Shown here: positions 8,801 through 17,365 of the stretch, piece after piece
Numbering within the stretch: the first letter of the stretch is position 1
Layout of the letters: each line of letters begins with the position of its first letter
The notes under the pieces: generated by a model
Told to the model about the DNA's origin: nothing
The model's database searches: none
What the model saw: only the letters and a program-made list of their open reading frames with translations
Position numbers and translations under genes: made by a program
NCBI GenBank assembly: GCA_948471205.1
Contig: CAOKRT010000009.1
Coordinates: 1 to 64,000 of the forward strand
Source: an uncultured Oscillospiraceae bacterium
Lineage (GTDB): Bacteria; Bacillota; Clostridia; Oscillospirales; Acutalibacteraceae
Length of the DNA: 64,000 nucleotides
Direction of reading: 5' to 3'

Positions 8801-10228
8801 CTATTCTCCCAAAATTTCAGCAATAACTTCTCTTTCGTCAAAATGAATGGTACCTGTTGGCAAAATCTGATATGTTTCGTGCCCTTTGCCCGCAAGAAGA
8901 ATAATATCATCCTTCTGTGCATTATCCATTGCCCATTTAATAGCTTCTTTTCTGTTTTCCACAACCGTATAAGGTGTTGAAACATCTTTCATACCTTCAA
9001 GAATATCTTTTATAATTTCGGTCGGATTTTCCGAACGCGGGTTATCTGACGTTACAACACAGAAATCAGACAGTTCTGCCGCAATTCTTCCCATTTTTGG
9101 TCGTTTTGTCTTATCTCTGTCTCCTCCGCATCCAAATACGGTTACAACCCTGTTATCTGCAATTTCCCGAAGAGAGGTTATTATATTTTCAAGTCCGTCC
9201 GGAGAATGCGCATAGTCAATAATAACCGTATAATCCGTATTAGTGGGCACAACCTCTATTCTTCCCTTTACACCGTTTGATTTGGAAATTGCCGAAATAA
9301 CATCTTTATAATCTATTCCGATTGAAAGTGAAACCGCTGCCGCACAAAGTGAATTATAAACGGAAAACCTGCCGGGAATGGGGCATGTTACACGTCCTAT
9401 GAAATCGGAAACCAGTTCATACTCCACGCCGTTTGACCTGAATCTTACATTTTTTGCGCAGTAATCTGCGTTATTGGTATTCACAGCATATGTTACGGTT
9501 TTGCACGGAAGATTTTCAACAATTTTCAATCCGTTTTCATCATCTGCATTTGTAACAGCAATTTCTGAATTTTCAAAAAGCACGCGTTTTGAACGAAAAT
9601 AATTATCCCATGTTTTATGATAATCAAGATGATCCTGTGTAAGATTTGTAAACGCGCCGATATAAAAGCGAAGTCCGTTTACACGTCCCTGTGCCAGCGC
9701 CTGTGATGAAACCTCCATAACACAGTATTCACAGCCTGCATTCACCATTTTTCTGAAAAGACCCTGCAGTTCATACGGATCAGGCGTTGTATACTTTGCA
9801 GGAAAAATTTCCTGTCCGATCATATTCTGAACAGTTCCGATTAACCCAACTTTTTTTCCGGTGTTTTCAAGAATTTGTTTAATCAGAAATGTGGTGGTGG
9901 TTTTTCCGTTCGTTCCCGTAAGACCTATCAGCTTCAGCTTATCGGCAGGATTGCCGAAGAAATTTGCACAAACAGAAGAAAACACAGCACGTGTATCAGA
10001 AACCATTACCTGCTTATCAAGTCCCAAATCCCTTTCGGTAACAACAGCCGCCGCACCCTTCTCTATCATTTCCCGTGCAACGGAATGGCCGTCAAAGGTA
10101 TTTCCTTTAACACATACAAAAAGGCTTCCCTGTTTTACCAGCCTTGAATCCTGTGTTACATCAAGAACATCGGTATCCGAATAACTGCCGATAATGTCTA
10201 TGCCTTTCATTATTTCTGATAATTTCAT
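8801..10228 (-). CDS. murE: UDP-MurNAc-dipeptide:meso-DAP ligase MurE
   Basis: Cytoplasmic ligase adding the third residue of the peptidoglycan stem peptide. The P-loop GTNGKTTTT and the Mur-ligase motif HLDYH are present. The substrate-selecting loop reads DNPRSENP; the Arg in DNPR is the recognised signature of meso-diaminopimelate-specific enzymes, whereas lysine-adding enzymes lack it. This predicts an A1gamma-type wall. The 475 residues and the ATG with GGGGGA upstream are typical. Confidence 0.97.
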   Translation of the reverse strand: MKLSEIMKGIDIIGSYSDTDVLDVTQDSRLVKQGSLFVCVKGNTFDGHSVAREMIEKGAAAVVTERDLGLDKQVMVSDTRAVFSSVCANFFGNPADKLKLIGLTGTNGKTTTTFLIKQILENTGKKVGLIGTVQNMIGQEIFPAKYTTPDPYELQGLFRKMVNAGCEYCVMEVSSQALAQGRVNGLRFYIGAFTNLTQDHLDYHKTWDNYFRSKRVLFENSEIAVTNADDENGLKIVENLPCKTVTYAVNTNNADYCAKNVRFRSNGVEYELVSDFIGRVTCPIPGRFSVYNSLCAAAVSLSIGIDYKDVISAISKSNGVKGRIEVVPTNTDYTVIIDYAHSPDGLENIITSLREIADNRVVTVFGCGGDRDKTKRPKMGRIAAELSDFCVVTSDNPRSENPTEIIKDILEGMKDVSTPYTVVENRKEAIKWAMDNAQKDDIILLAGKGHETYQILPTGTIHFDEREVIAEILGE

Positions 10229-10264
10229 TAGTGTTCCCCCAATAACTTAGTTTGCCGAGAATAA

Positions 10265-12493
10265 TTAATCAAGCACTGCATGATTTGATTTGAATGATAC
10301 GGTAATTACCGTACCTATTGCCACTTCAGTATCTTTTGATTCACTCTGTTTATAAGCAACAACATTTGCACTTGTTGAATCGTTTCCTGAAATTTTAATA
10401 TTAAGATTATGCGCTGAAGCAACTCTGTTTGCTTCGGAAATTGTCAGCCCTGTGAAATCAGGAACTTTTACAGTCTGCTCATCTGCATTTTCAGTATATA
10501 AAACCACTGTTCCGTTTCTCGGAATTTCACTGTCTGCCGATGGCGACTGTTTAACAACTTTTTTTCCGCTTCCGACTATTCTGCTTTTTAATTCAAGTGA
10601 TGAAAGCTTCGATTTGGCTGTATCAACAGTATTTCCGGCAACACCGGGAACTTTAACTGCACGCTTTTCCATTTCATCAGCCGTATAGGACGGTTCTACG
10701 CCAAGCTGTTTCATGGATTCTTCCACAACAGAAGCAGCAACCGGGGCGCAGATTGTGCCGCCGCCCAAATCCTGGTTCGGTTCATCACAAATTATAATCA
10801 TTGCCACTCTGGGATCATCCGTAGGCGCAATTGCCGAGAAGGAAATAATATACTTTTTCTTTTCGTTTTCGTTGTACTCTCCCAGCTTTTCTGAAGTACC
10901 GGTTTTTCCGCCAACCTTATAGCCTGAAACACGCGCATTTCTTCCGGTTCCGTTTTCAACAACATATGTCATCATATCAAGAACCTGTTTAGACGTGTTT
11001 TCACTGATAACCTGTCTTAATTGTGTTGGCTGTGTTTTGGAAATTGTGTTGCCCTGTGTATCTTTAATCTCAGATACAAGATACGGCTTTAACAGCTTAC
11101 CGCCGTTTGCAATTGCCGATAAAGCTGTGCACATTTGAATAGGGCTTACGTTGTTTGTCTGTCCGAAAGAAGCTGATGAAAGTTCTACAATACCGTACTG
11201 GTCTTCTTTGTAAAACTGCGGAGCAGCTTCACCGGGAAGATCTATGCCTGTTCTTTCGGTAAATCCGAAGCCGTCAAAATATTTGAAATAGTTATGCACA
11301 CCAAGCTTCTGACCAATGGTAATAAAGAACGGGTTGCAGGAATTTCCCAAACCCTGTGTAAGATTCTGTGTGCCGTGACCGGAATGAACATGGCATTTAA
11401 TGTTCCAGTCTGCAACCTTTATGGAACCTGTGCAGGTAAAGGAAGTGTTAAGATTAACAACATTTTCCTCAAGCGCTGCGGCAGACATAAAGGTTTTGAA
11501 AACAGAACCTGTTACATAAGTATCTGAAACTGTAAAGTTTCGCCACTGTTTCTGAATATAAGCGCTTTCAAGTTCTGCTTTTTTATCGGTATCAGTCTCT
11601 TTTTTTATTTCCTCTATGTATTTATCATAAACAACAGTTCTGGGATTATTGCAGTCATAGCTTGGAAGCGATGCCATAGCAAGCACAGCACCTGTCTGGA
11701 CATCCATTACAACACCGTAAGTACCCTTCGCATCATATTCCTCAAGAATATCCTGAAGTCCGGTTTCAAGCGTATGCTGAATAGAGCTGTTTAACGAAAG
11801 CACCAGTGAATTTCCGTCTTCTGCCGCAATGGTTGTTTCAAAATCATCAGATATAGATTTGGAAGCCGCGTCAGCTACCGTAATAATTCTGCCGTTAACA
11901 CCCTGAAGCTCTTCATCGTAATAAGCCTCTATTCCTTCCAGTCCCTGGTTATCGGAACCGACAAAACCAAGCACAGGCGAAGCCAGCTTGCCGTAAGGAT
12001 AATATCTTCTGGTTGTTTCTTCAAAGCCAAGACAATTGCGCAGACGGTATTGTTTATTTTCTTCGGCATCCATAAATTCAGCAATTGCTTTTCTGATTTT
12101 GTATTCAACCTTGCGTTCAACAACTACATATTTACCTTCTTTGTGTGTTTTTTCAACAAGTTCATCCCTTTTGGCGCTGTCATATTCAAGAACATCTGTA
12201 AGCATATCAACAAGTATGCTTCTGTTTTTATCCGTAATTTTTGAAGGGTCAATAAAAATATCATAAACCGTTGCCGACTGCGCAAGAACATTTCCCTGAC
12301 TGTCATATATTGTTCCGCGTCTTGCTTCAATTTCTCTGTCTGAAAGCTGCTGGTTCTGTGCCTTTTCGGAATATTCCTTCCCTTTCAGAATCTGAAAATA
12401 AAAAATGCGGGAAACACCGGCACCCAAAAGAAGCGCAATAACAAGAAACATAATAAACGCTCTTGATGTGCACAGCTTTTTAAATCTATTCAT
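10265..12493 (-). CDS. ftsI: Class B penicillin-binding protein with two PASTA domains
   Basis: Peptidoglycan transpeptidase that cross-links the septal wall with its SEDS partner FtsW. Layout of the 742 residues: one N-terminal membrane anchor (about 12-34), a PBP dimerisation domain opening with EARRGTIYDSQGNVLA, a transpeptidase domain with the SxxK nucleophile SVFK at about 331-334, the SxN motif in GNSCNPF, and KTG in GGKTGTSEK. Two C-terminal PASTA domains begin at VKVPGVAG and VKVPDFTG. Two PASTA repeats resemble B. subtilis PbpB more than SpoVD, but it is the only class B PBP in this cluster and may serve both roles. The ATG follows AAGGTGGG. Confidence 0.93.
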   Translation of the reverse strand: MNRFKKLCTSRAFIMFLVIALLLGAGVSRIFYFQILKGKEYSEKAQNQQLSDREIEARRGTIYDSQGNVLAQSATVYDIFIDPSKITDKNRSILVDMLTDVLEYDSAKRDELVEKTHKEGKYVVVERKVEYKIRKAIAEFMDAEENKQYRLRNCLGFEETTRRYYPYGKLASPVLGFVGSDNQGLEGIEAYYDEELQGVNGRIITVADAASKSISDDFETTIAAEDGNSLVLSLNSSIQHTLETGLQDILEEYDAKGTYGVVMDVQTGAVLAMASLPSYDCNNPRTVVYDKYIEEIKKETDTDKKAELESAYIQKQWRNFTVSDTYVTGSVFKTFMSAAALEENVVNLNTSFTCTGSIKVADWNIKCHVHSGHGTQNLTQGLGNSCNPFFITIGQKLGVHNYFKYFDGFGFTERTGIDLPGEAAPQFYKEDQYGIVELSSASFGQTNNVSPIQMCTALSAIANGGKLLKPYLVSEIKDTQGNTISKTQPTQLRQVISENTSKQVLDMMTYVVENGTGRNARVSGYKVGGKTGTSEKLGEYNENEKKKYIISFSAIAPTDDPRVAMIIICDEPNQDLGGGTICAPVAASVVEESMKQLGVEPSYTADEMEKRAVKVPGVAGNTVDTAKSKLSSLELKSRIVGSGKKVVKQSPSADSEIPRNGTVVLYTENADEQTVKVPDFTGLTISEANRVASAHNLNIKISGNDSTSANVVAYKQSESKDTEVAIGTVITVSFKSNHAVLD

Positions 12494-12548
12494 CGCATTC
12501 CCACCTTTATATATTTTTTAATTTATATATTATAATATTAATATTTTA

Positions 12549-12575
12549 GAGAGTTAAGAAAAATTCCTAACTCTC
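12549..12575. repeat. Inverted repeat between ftsL and the PBP gene
   Basis: GAGAGTTA (12549-12556) and TAACTCTC (12568-12575) form an 8-bp stem in a 120-base AT-rich spacer inside the dcw operon. It lacks a proper T run, so it may be a weak attenuator or RNA processing site. A TATAAT-like hexamer follows on the minus strand without a convincing -35. Confidence 0.4.
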
Positions 12576-12613
12576 AATACATAATACGGAATATTATTAC
12601 CGAATATTACTTT

Positions 12614-13186
12614 TTAATTTTCTGCAGGCACGGCAACATCAGCATCCGCATTCTGCGCCTGCTCGTTTAATGATGCTTCCCGTGCATCTTTATATTTTTC
12701 AACATCTATATATCTTATCTGGTCCGACTGCAGCTTAACCATACCCAGCTTGTTTATCGCGTAATCCTCTATCTGCTCAATTGTAACGAGCGCTTCCAAT
12801 TCCGCATTGGTGCATATATTCTGGTTTACTTCTCTTGAAAGCTCTGTTTTAAGACTGGCAATTTCACGTGTGCATTCATTTTTCATTGCATATGTAAACA
12901 GCATGCTGAACAGCATTACCGCAGCAACAGCAAGCACCGAAAGAATAATAAAAGCCTGTTTCCGTGCAAATCTTTGGCTTTGAATAAGTTCTGAACGGCT
13001 TTTTAATTTTTCGTTGGTTGTTACAGTAAGTTTTCTTCTGCGGCTCGGCGCAGGAATATCCGGCGTTACATCCGGAGCAATTTTAGGTGCAGCGGATGAA
13101 CGCATCTGACTGAAGGCATTTACCGCACTTCTTGTTTCAAAATCAATCCCAACGGAATAACGGCGAAAATCTCTTGCATTTGTCAT
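12614..13186 (-). CDS. ftsL: Cell division protein FtsL-like
   Basis: Small bitopic divisome protein that forms a coiled-coil complex with DivIC/FtsB and FtsQ. The 190-residue product has a basic cytoplasmic part of about 85 residues, longer than in Bacillus, then one membrane segment (AFIILSVLAVAAVMLFSML), a short heptad-rich coiled coil (EIASLKTELSREVNQN) and the typical C-terminal motif AINKLGMVKL. The ATG at 13186 follows AGGATG with 7-base spacing; an in-frame ATG two codons earlier is too close to that site. Sequence identity is low in this family; identification rests on topology, the KLGMV motif and position between rsmH and the PBP gene. Confidence 0.85.
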   Translation of the reverse strand: MTNARDFRRYSVGIDFETRSAVNAFSQMRSSAAPKIAPDVTPDIPAPSRRRKLTVTTNEKLKSRSELIQSQRFARKQAFIILSVLAVAAVMLFSMLFTYAMKNECTREIASLKTELSREVNQNICTNAELEALVTIEQIEDYAINKLGMVKLQSDQIRYIDVEKYKDAREASLNEQAQNADADVAVPAEN

Positions 13187-13211
13187 TTTCATTCATCCTT
13201 TCATTTAATAC

Positions 13212-14132
13212 TTAATATTTTTTAAACGCTCTGAGGCGTGAAGATCTTGCCCTTGGATTTGCGGCAAGTTCCGCTTCGCTCGGCGCTTTTGATTTAAACG
13301 GCAGTTCACCCTTGGGTCTGCTGCCGCAGATGCAGACCGGAAACTCTTTCGGGCATATGCAGCCCCTTGTCCATTCTGCGAATTTTTCTTTTACAATTCT
13401 GTCTTCCAGCGAATGGAAGGTTATAACAGCAATAATTCCTCCGGGGTTAAGACATTCAAAGGCATTGTCCAAAGCTTCTTTAAGCCTGTCCAATTCGCCG
13501 TTAACCTCAATTCTGATTGCCTGAAAGGTTTTTCTTGCAGGATGTCCCTTTTTCAGTTCTTTCGCAGGCATAGAGCCCTTAATAATATCAACAAGCTGAA
13601 ATGTTGTTTCAACTTTACCTATCTCTCTTGCTTTAACAATGTTTTTTGCAATCGCACGGCTGTATTTTTCCTCGCCGTATTTCCAAATGATTTCCGCAAG
13701 GCTTTGCTCATCATATGCATTCACAACATCATAGGCAGACAAACCTGATTTGGACATTCTCATATCAAGCGGTGCATCCTGATGAAAGGAAAATCCCCTT
13801 TCTCCGTTATCAAGCTGAAAAGAACTGACTCCCAAATCAAGAAGCATACCGTCTATTTTATCAATATGCAAATCTGCAAGCACCCGTTTTATATCTGAGA
13901 AATTGCTTTGAACAATGGTAACATTGGGCAGATTGCCGATTCTTTCATTCAAAACCTTAATCGCATCCGGGTCCTGATCTATTGCTATAAGCCTTTCAGC
14001 GGTTTTAGCAATTTCTCTTGAATGTCCGCCGCCGCCGGCTGTTCCGTCTGCAATAATTTTATTTTCATTTAATTCAAGTGCTGCCACAGCTTCATCAAAC
14101 AAAACACTTTTGTGATTAAAGTCCATACTCAT
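13212..14132 (-). CDS. rsmH: 16S rRNA (cytosine-1402-N4)-methyltransferase RsmH
   Basis: SAM-dependent enzyme methylating N4 of C1402 in the ribosomal decoding centre. The start region HKSVLFDEAV, the SAM-binding loop DGTAGGGGHS, the motif LLDLGVSSFQLD and the segment FHSLEDRIVK are all diagnostic. The length of about 307 residues is normal. The start overlaps the end of mraZ by 17 bases; the ATG at 14132 follows AGAGGA with 8-base spacing. A zinc-ribbon-like cysteine cluster (CICPKEFPVCIC) precedes the C-terminus, as is common in clostridial members. Confidence 0.97.
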   Translation of the reverse strand: MSMDFNHKSVLFDEAVAALELNENKIIADGTAGGGGHSREIAKTAERLIAIDQDPDAIKVLNERIGNLPNVTIVQSNFSDIKRVLADLHIDKIDGMLLDLGVSSFQLDNGERGFSFHQDAPLDMRMSKSGLSAYDVVNAYDEQSLAEIIWKYGEEKYSRAIAKNIVKAREIGKVETTFQLVDIIKGSMPAKELKKGHPARKTFQAIRIEVNGELDRLKEALDNAFECLNPGGIIAVITFHSLEDRIVKEKFAEWTRGCICPKEFPVCICGSRPKGELPFKSKAPSEAELAANPRARSSRLRAFKKY

Positions 14133-14553
14133 CAAGAATATCCTCTACTTCTTGTTCGTCTATGCTGTTAAGCTGCTCATTGAATAAATCACAATTCCAG
14201 ATTTCAATTCTTTTATTGTTGCCGAAAACTTCAGCTTCATTTTCATCCATAAGCTCAACCTGACGGCGAAGCTCTTCATTAAGATAAAGCCTGCCCTGAC
14301 CGTCAAGACTCATTTTCTCTGCGTTGGCAGAAAAGAAAAATTCAAGTTGTTTTCTTTTTTTCTGATTAACTGTGGTGCGTATTTTATTCATAAATTCATT
14401 CCACTCTTCCATAGGATAGAGAGCCAGACATTTGCCGAAGCCACGGGACGCAATAAATTCCTGACCGAGTGATGCACGCATATTGGCAGGAATAGAAATT
14501 CTGCCCTTGGAATCAATTTTATACGCCTTATGGCCAACGAAATATTCGTCCAT
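14116..14553 (-). CDS. mraZ: Transcriptional regulator MraZ
   Basis: DNA-binding protein that represses the dcw operon in enterobacteria. The 145-residue product contains two AbrB-like swapped-hairpin domains; the first has the core KIDSKGRISIPANMR and the second SLDGQGRLYLNEELR. AAAGGAGG lies at ideal distance from the ATG. It is the first gene of the operon, with a strong promoter upstream and several TGGGA motifs in the 5' leader that could be its own operators. Confidence 0.97.
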   Translation of the reverse strand: MDEYFVGHKAYKIDSKGRISIPANMRASLGQEFIASRGFGKCLALYPMEEWNEFMNKIRTTVNQKKRKQLEFFFSANAEKMSLDGQGRLYLNEELRRQVELMDENEAEVFGNNKRIEIWNCDLFNEQLNSIDEQEVEDILDEYGL

Positions 14554-14577
14554 TCTTGCTCTCCTCCTTTCGTAAAA

Positions 14578-14644
14578 TGGGAAAATCCTTTAAAAAGTAA
14601 CATTTACATGTTATTTTGTGGGAAAAACATTGAATTTTATGGGA
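14578..14644. promoter_or_regulatory. Candidate MraZ operator repeats
   Basis: On the plus strand TGGGA occurs at 14578-14582, 14619-14623 and 14640-14644, all in the same orientation, with start-to-start spacings of 41 and 21 bases, close to whole helical turns. MraZ of E. coli is known to bind repeated TGGGN boxes near its own promoter. These lie between the mraZ -10 box and its start codon. Function is inferred. Confidence 0.4.
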
Positions 14645-14663
14645 TAAGCTACCACTTGATTAC

Positions 14664-14692
14664 ATTATATAAGGCATTTTCCCCATTGTCAA
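14664..14692 (-). promoter_or_regulatory. dcw operon promoter (mraZp)
   Basis: Near-consensus SigA promoter on the minus strand: -35 TTGACA (14687-14692) and -10 TATAAT (14664-14669), 17 bases apart, about 110 bases upstream of mraZ. No other equally strong promoter is seen until ftsZ, so it probably drives eleven genes. Confidence 0.85.
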
Positions 14693-14727
14693 GCATAATT
14701 TAATTTGTAACAGAATTGTAACAATCA

Positions 14728-14756
14728 TTGTTTGATGTCTGATTATATGTTATACT
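14728..14756 (+). promoter_or_regulatory. Promoter of the GPH symporter gene
   Basis: Plus-strand -35 TTGTTT (14728-14733) and -10 TATACT (14751-14756), 17-base spacing, with TGGAGG at 14765-14770 just before the start codon. It diverges from the mraZ promoter. Confidence 0.6.
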
Positions 14757-14779
14757 GTTGAACATGGAGGTAAATTATA

Positions 14780-16171
14780 ATGTCTGATTACAAAACTACA
14801 TGGGGTCAGAAAATCGGATACGGCATCGGCGCCGTTGGATTAGACCTTTCGTACGGATTATTTTATTCCTATCTTTCGTACTATTTATCAAGTGTTTTAG
14901 GAATTAAAGAAGCATTTCTGCTGCTGCTAACTCCGCTGGCAAGAATATGGGACGGCGTAAACGATCCTATAATGGGAACCATCGTAGACAACACAAAAAC
15001 AAAAATGGGAAAATACAGACCATGGATTCTAATCGGCGCAATATCCAATGCTGTTGTTTTGTCGCTTCTGTTTACATCCTTTGGTATGAGCGGAACAAAA
15101 CTGTATATATACATTGCAGTTATGTATGTGCTTTGGGGCATGACAAATACAACGGCAGATATACCTTACTGGTCTATGGTGCCAAGCTTTACAAATGATC
15201 CTAAAGACAGAAATATGATTGCAACGGTTGCAAGAACCTTCAGCGGACTGGGCCAGGGACTTATCACGGTTTTAACACCGATTGTTCTGCCAATGCTTTC
15301 ATCGGGAATGACAACTGCAGACGGATACAGTGCATCCGGGTTCTCCAAATGGGCTGTTATATGCGGTATATGCCTTGTTCTTTTCTCGTTTATCTGCGTT
15401 TTATCAACCAAAGAACGAAACGTTGTTTACAACAAGGAAAAATTCAGCTTTAAACAAATGTTTAAGGTAATTGCTAAAAACGACCAGCTTGTTGTATTTA
15501 TGATATTTGCTATGATTTCAAATGCCGGCTGGTATTTAACAAGCGGAACAGCCGTTTATTACTTCACAGATGTTTTAGGAAAAAGCACTGCACAAAGCCT
15601 GTTTTCAACAATCGGCGCAGTCGGTTCGGTTTTGGGTTTGCTTGTTATCCCCATTCTTTCAAAAAAACTGTCAAACAGAAAAATTTATCAGATATCACTT
15701 ATTATGGCTATTTTCGGATATGTTTTGATGTTTATATTCGGTCCTGTACTGAAAATTACAATTGCTCTTGATTTAAGCTATATAATCGCAAGTATCGGAA
15801 TCGGATCCATGTTTGTTGCACAAACGGTTTTCCTTGCAGACATCGTTGATTACGGAGAATATAAAACAGGAAACCGAAATGAAAGCATAACCTTTTCAAT
15901 GAAGGGCTTTCTTCAAAAAATGGCATATACTATTCAGACTATATTCCTATTCGGCGGACTGGGAATTATGAATTACAACAGTCAGATAACAACCGGCAAT
16001 ATTAATGAAGCAACAAAAAATGCAATCGGAATAATCTGCTTCGGTGTACCGCCTGTTCTTATTCTTATTTCTCTGATTGTTTTCAGTACAAAATTCAAGC
16101 TTCACGGCGAATTAAGACAAAAGGTTCATGATTATATTTCGGAAAAAAGAATTGATAATCAGAATCAATAA
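14780..16171 (+). CDS. GPH-family (MelB-like) sugar:cation symporter
   Basis: Twelve-segment major facilitator of the glycoside-pentoside-hexuronide family, importing a sugar or glycoside with a cation. The N-terminal signature RIWDGVNDPIMGTIVD and the following basic loop GKYRPWILIG are typical of MelB-like proteins, as is the motif DIVDYGEYKTGNRNE in the C-terminal half. The 463-residue length fits. It is a single-gene unit with its own promoter and terminator, divergent from mraZ; nothing beside it names a substrate. A second member of the same family lies at 62006-63529. Confidence 0.9.
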   Translation: MSDYKTTWGQKIGYGIGAVGLDLSYGLFYSYLSYYLSSVLGIKEAFLLLLTPLARIWDGVNDPIMGTIVDNTKTKMGKYRPWILIGAISNAVVLSLLFTSFGMSGTKLYIYIAVMYVLWGMTNTTADIPYWSMVPSFTNDPKDRNMIATVARTFSGLGQGLITVLTPIVLPMLSSGMTTADGYSASGFSKWAVICGICLVLFSFICVLSTKERNVVYNKEKFSFKQMFKVIAKNDQLVVFMIFAMISNAGWYLTSGTAVYYFTDVLGKSTAQSLFSTIGAVGSVLGLLVIPILSKKLSNRKIYQISLIMAIFGYVLMFIFGPVLKITIALDLSYIIASIGIGSMFVAQTVFLADIVDYGEYKTGNRNESITFSMKGFLQKMAYTIQTIFLFGGLGIMNYNSQITTGNINEATKNAIGIICFGVPPVLILISLIVFSTKFKLHGELRQKVHDYISEKRIDNQNQ

Positions 16172-16176
16172 CAGAA

Positions 16177-16204
16177 AAAGCCAGATGAAATTTCATCTGG
16201 CTTT
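16177..16204. terminator. Bidirectional terminator after the GPH gene
   Basis: A 28-base perfect palindrome, AAAGCCAGATGAAA and its complement, starts 6 bases after the symporter stop and is followed by TCATTTTTT. The minus strand also ends in TTTTT, so it can act on both strands. Confidence 0.85.
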
Positions 16205-16239
16205 CATTTTTTATCTGTATTTAATTATTTACGCGCATA

Positions 16240-16283
16240 AAAGGCAGACACATGAAAACACACTGTATCATGTATCTGCCTTT
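16240..16283 (-). terminator. Second hairpin downstream of the giant operon
   Basis: A 15-bp stem (16240-16254 with 16269-16283) around a 14-base loop. The single non-Watson-Crick position is C/A in plus-strand RNA but becomes a G-U wobble in minus-strand RNA, pointing to function on the minus strand. It ends in TTTTATG and may back up the terminator at 16313-16344. Confidence 0.5.
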
Positions 16284-16312
16284 ATCACTTGGATTATACG
16301 CAATAACAAGGA

Positions 16313-16344
16313 AAAATCCCCTGTGCTTTCGCACAGAGGATTTT
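16313..16344 (-). terminator. Terminator of the giant-protein operon
   Basis: On the minus strand a 14-bp stem with one wobble, capped by the stable tetraloop GAAA, runs into a U-rich end. It starts about 22 bases after the stop codon of the gene at 16367. Confidence 0.85.
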
Positions 16345-16366
16345 ATTATTGTCAGCTAATCGCTTA

Positions 16367-17365
16367 TTAGCGCTTGAAACCTCTTTCAGCAAGAAGTGCA
16401 TCATCTGCCGGGAAGTGGTTATCGTAAAGAATTGTAAGAGCAGCGCCTCTGTCTTTAAGAACAGCGATTGAAGCATGTGTAAGATTGATATTAACAACCA
16501 TGTTGTAATCAGCTTCAACAATTTCGCCTGAAGCAACATCAACCTTAACAACAGCCTTACCTGTTTCGTACATTACTTTACAGTTTTCTTCAATAGTACC
16601 TGATGCAAATGTTACACCAACATCCTGAAGAGTCTTATCAATTGCACCGAGTGAGTTGAAGAAATGACCCTGTGCATCCATACCTTTTTCGCTGAGATTA
16701 ACAGCAACCGGAACAAGTGTTAAAGTAATTGTGCCGTCACTGTTTTCTGTTACATTGCATGCTGCAATATCTTCAGGAACTACTCTTGAAGTTGACAATG
16801 AAGCACCCTTTGAGTCAATATCGGAGTTAGGATCTCTGCTTGCGCAAGGAGGCAGACCGTTAACGTTTGGTTTGAATATACCGCCAAGAATAGGACCAAC
16901 CAAACCGTCTACCATGGAGTTTGCCTTACCGTCTATAAGAAGGCTTCCCGGTTTAATCTGAAGTTTTTCATCACCAAGGAATTCATAGAATGTCCATGTT
17001 TCACTGCCTTCAACAGCAGAATATGTTTTTGTTTTTGCTTTTGTTTTATTGTAAGCTTCATTGTAGTAATTAACTACATCTGCAACTTCTTTAAATTCTA
17101 CTCCGCCAAATGTGCCGGCAGTAAATACAACATCTGAAACACCATTATTTTCGCTTTCACCATCTGTTGTTGCGTTGACAGCAGTTGTAAGCTTGCCTAA
17201 TTCACCTTTAATAGTAAAGCCAATGTAAAGTTCTCCAACAATGGCAACTACAAGAAGAATAGCAATTATGGTTTTAAATGCTTTTTCGGCTTTCTGGCCT
17301 TTAGAGCGATTCGCTTTTGCAGCTTTTTTCTCGGCTTTTGCAGCCTTTTTAGATTCTTTGCTCAT
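16367..17365 (-). CDS. Single-pass membrane protein coupled to the giant surface protein (unknown function)
   Basis: I do not recognise this 332-residue protein. Residues 1-31 are almost entirely Lys/Ala with 12 basic and 3 acidic residues, then one membrane segment (about 32-50, TIIAILLVVAIVGELYIGF) with no signal-peptidase site, so it should sit N-terminus inside with about 280 residues outside. The outer part has a polar linker, then a mixed alpha/beta domain with several alternating-hydrophobic strands (TITLTLVPVAVNL, KAVVKVDVASGEIVEADYN) and three cysteines. The ATG overlaps the stop of the giant gene as ATGA, and AAGGAGAT lies inside the giant gene's last codons, so translation is coupled. 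It probably works with the giant protein at the membrane. No catalytic motif is visible. Confidence 0.8.
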   Translation of the reverse strand: MSKESKKAAKAEKKAAKANRSKGQKAEKAFKTIIAILLVVAIVGELYIGFTIKGELGKLTTAVNATTDGESENNGVSDVVFTAGTFGGVEFKEVADVVNYYNEAYNKTKAKTKTYSAVEGSETWTFYEFLGDEKLQIKPGSLLIDGKANSMVDGLVGPILGGIFKPNVNGLPPCASRDPNSDIDSKGASLSTSRVVPEDIAACNVTENSDGTITLTLVPVAVNLSEKGMDAQGHFFNSLGAIDKTLQDVGVTFASGTIEENCKVMYETGKAVVKVDVASGEIVEADYNMVVNINLTHASIAVLKDRGAALTILYDNHFPADDALLAERGFKR

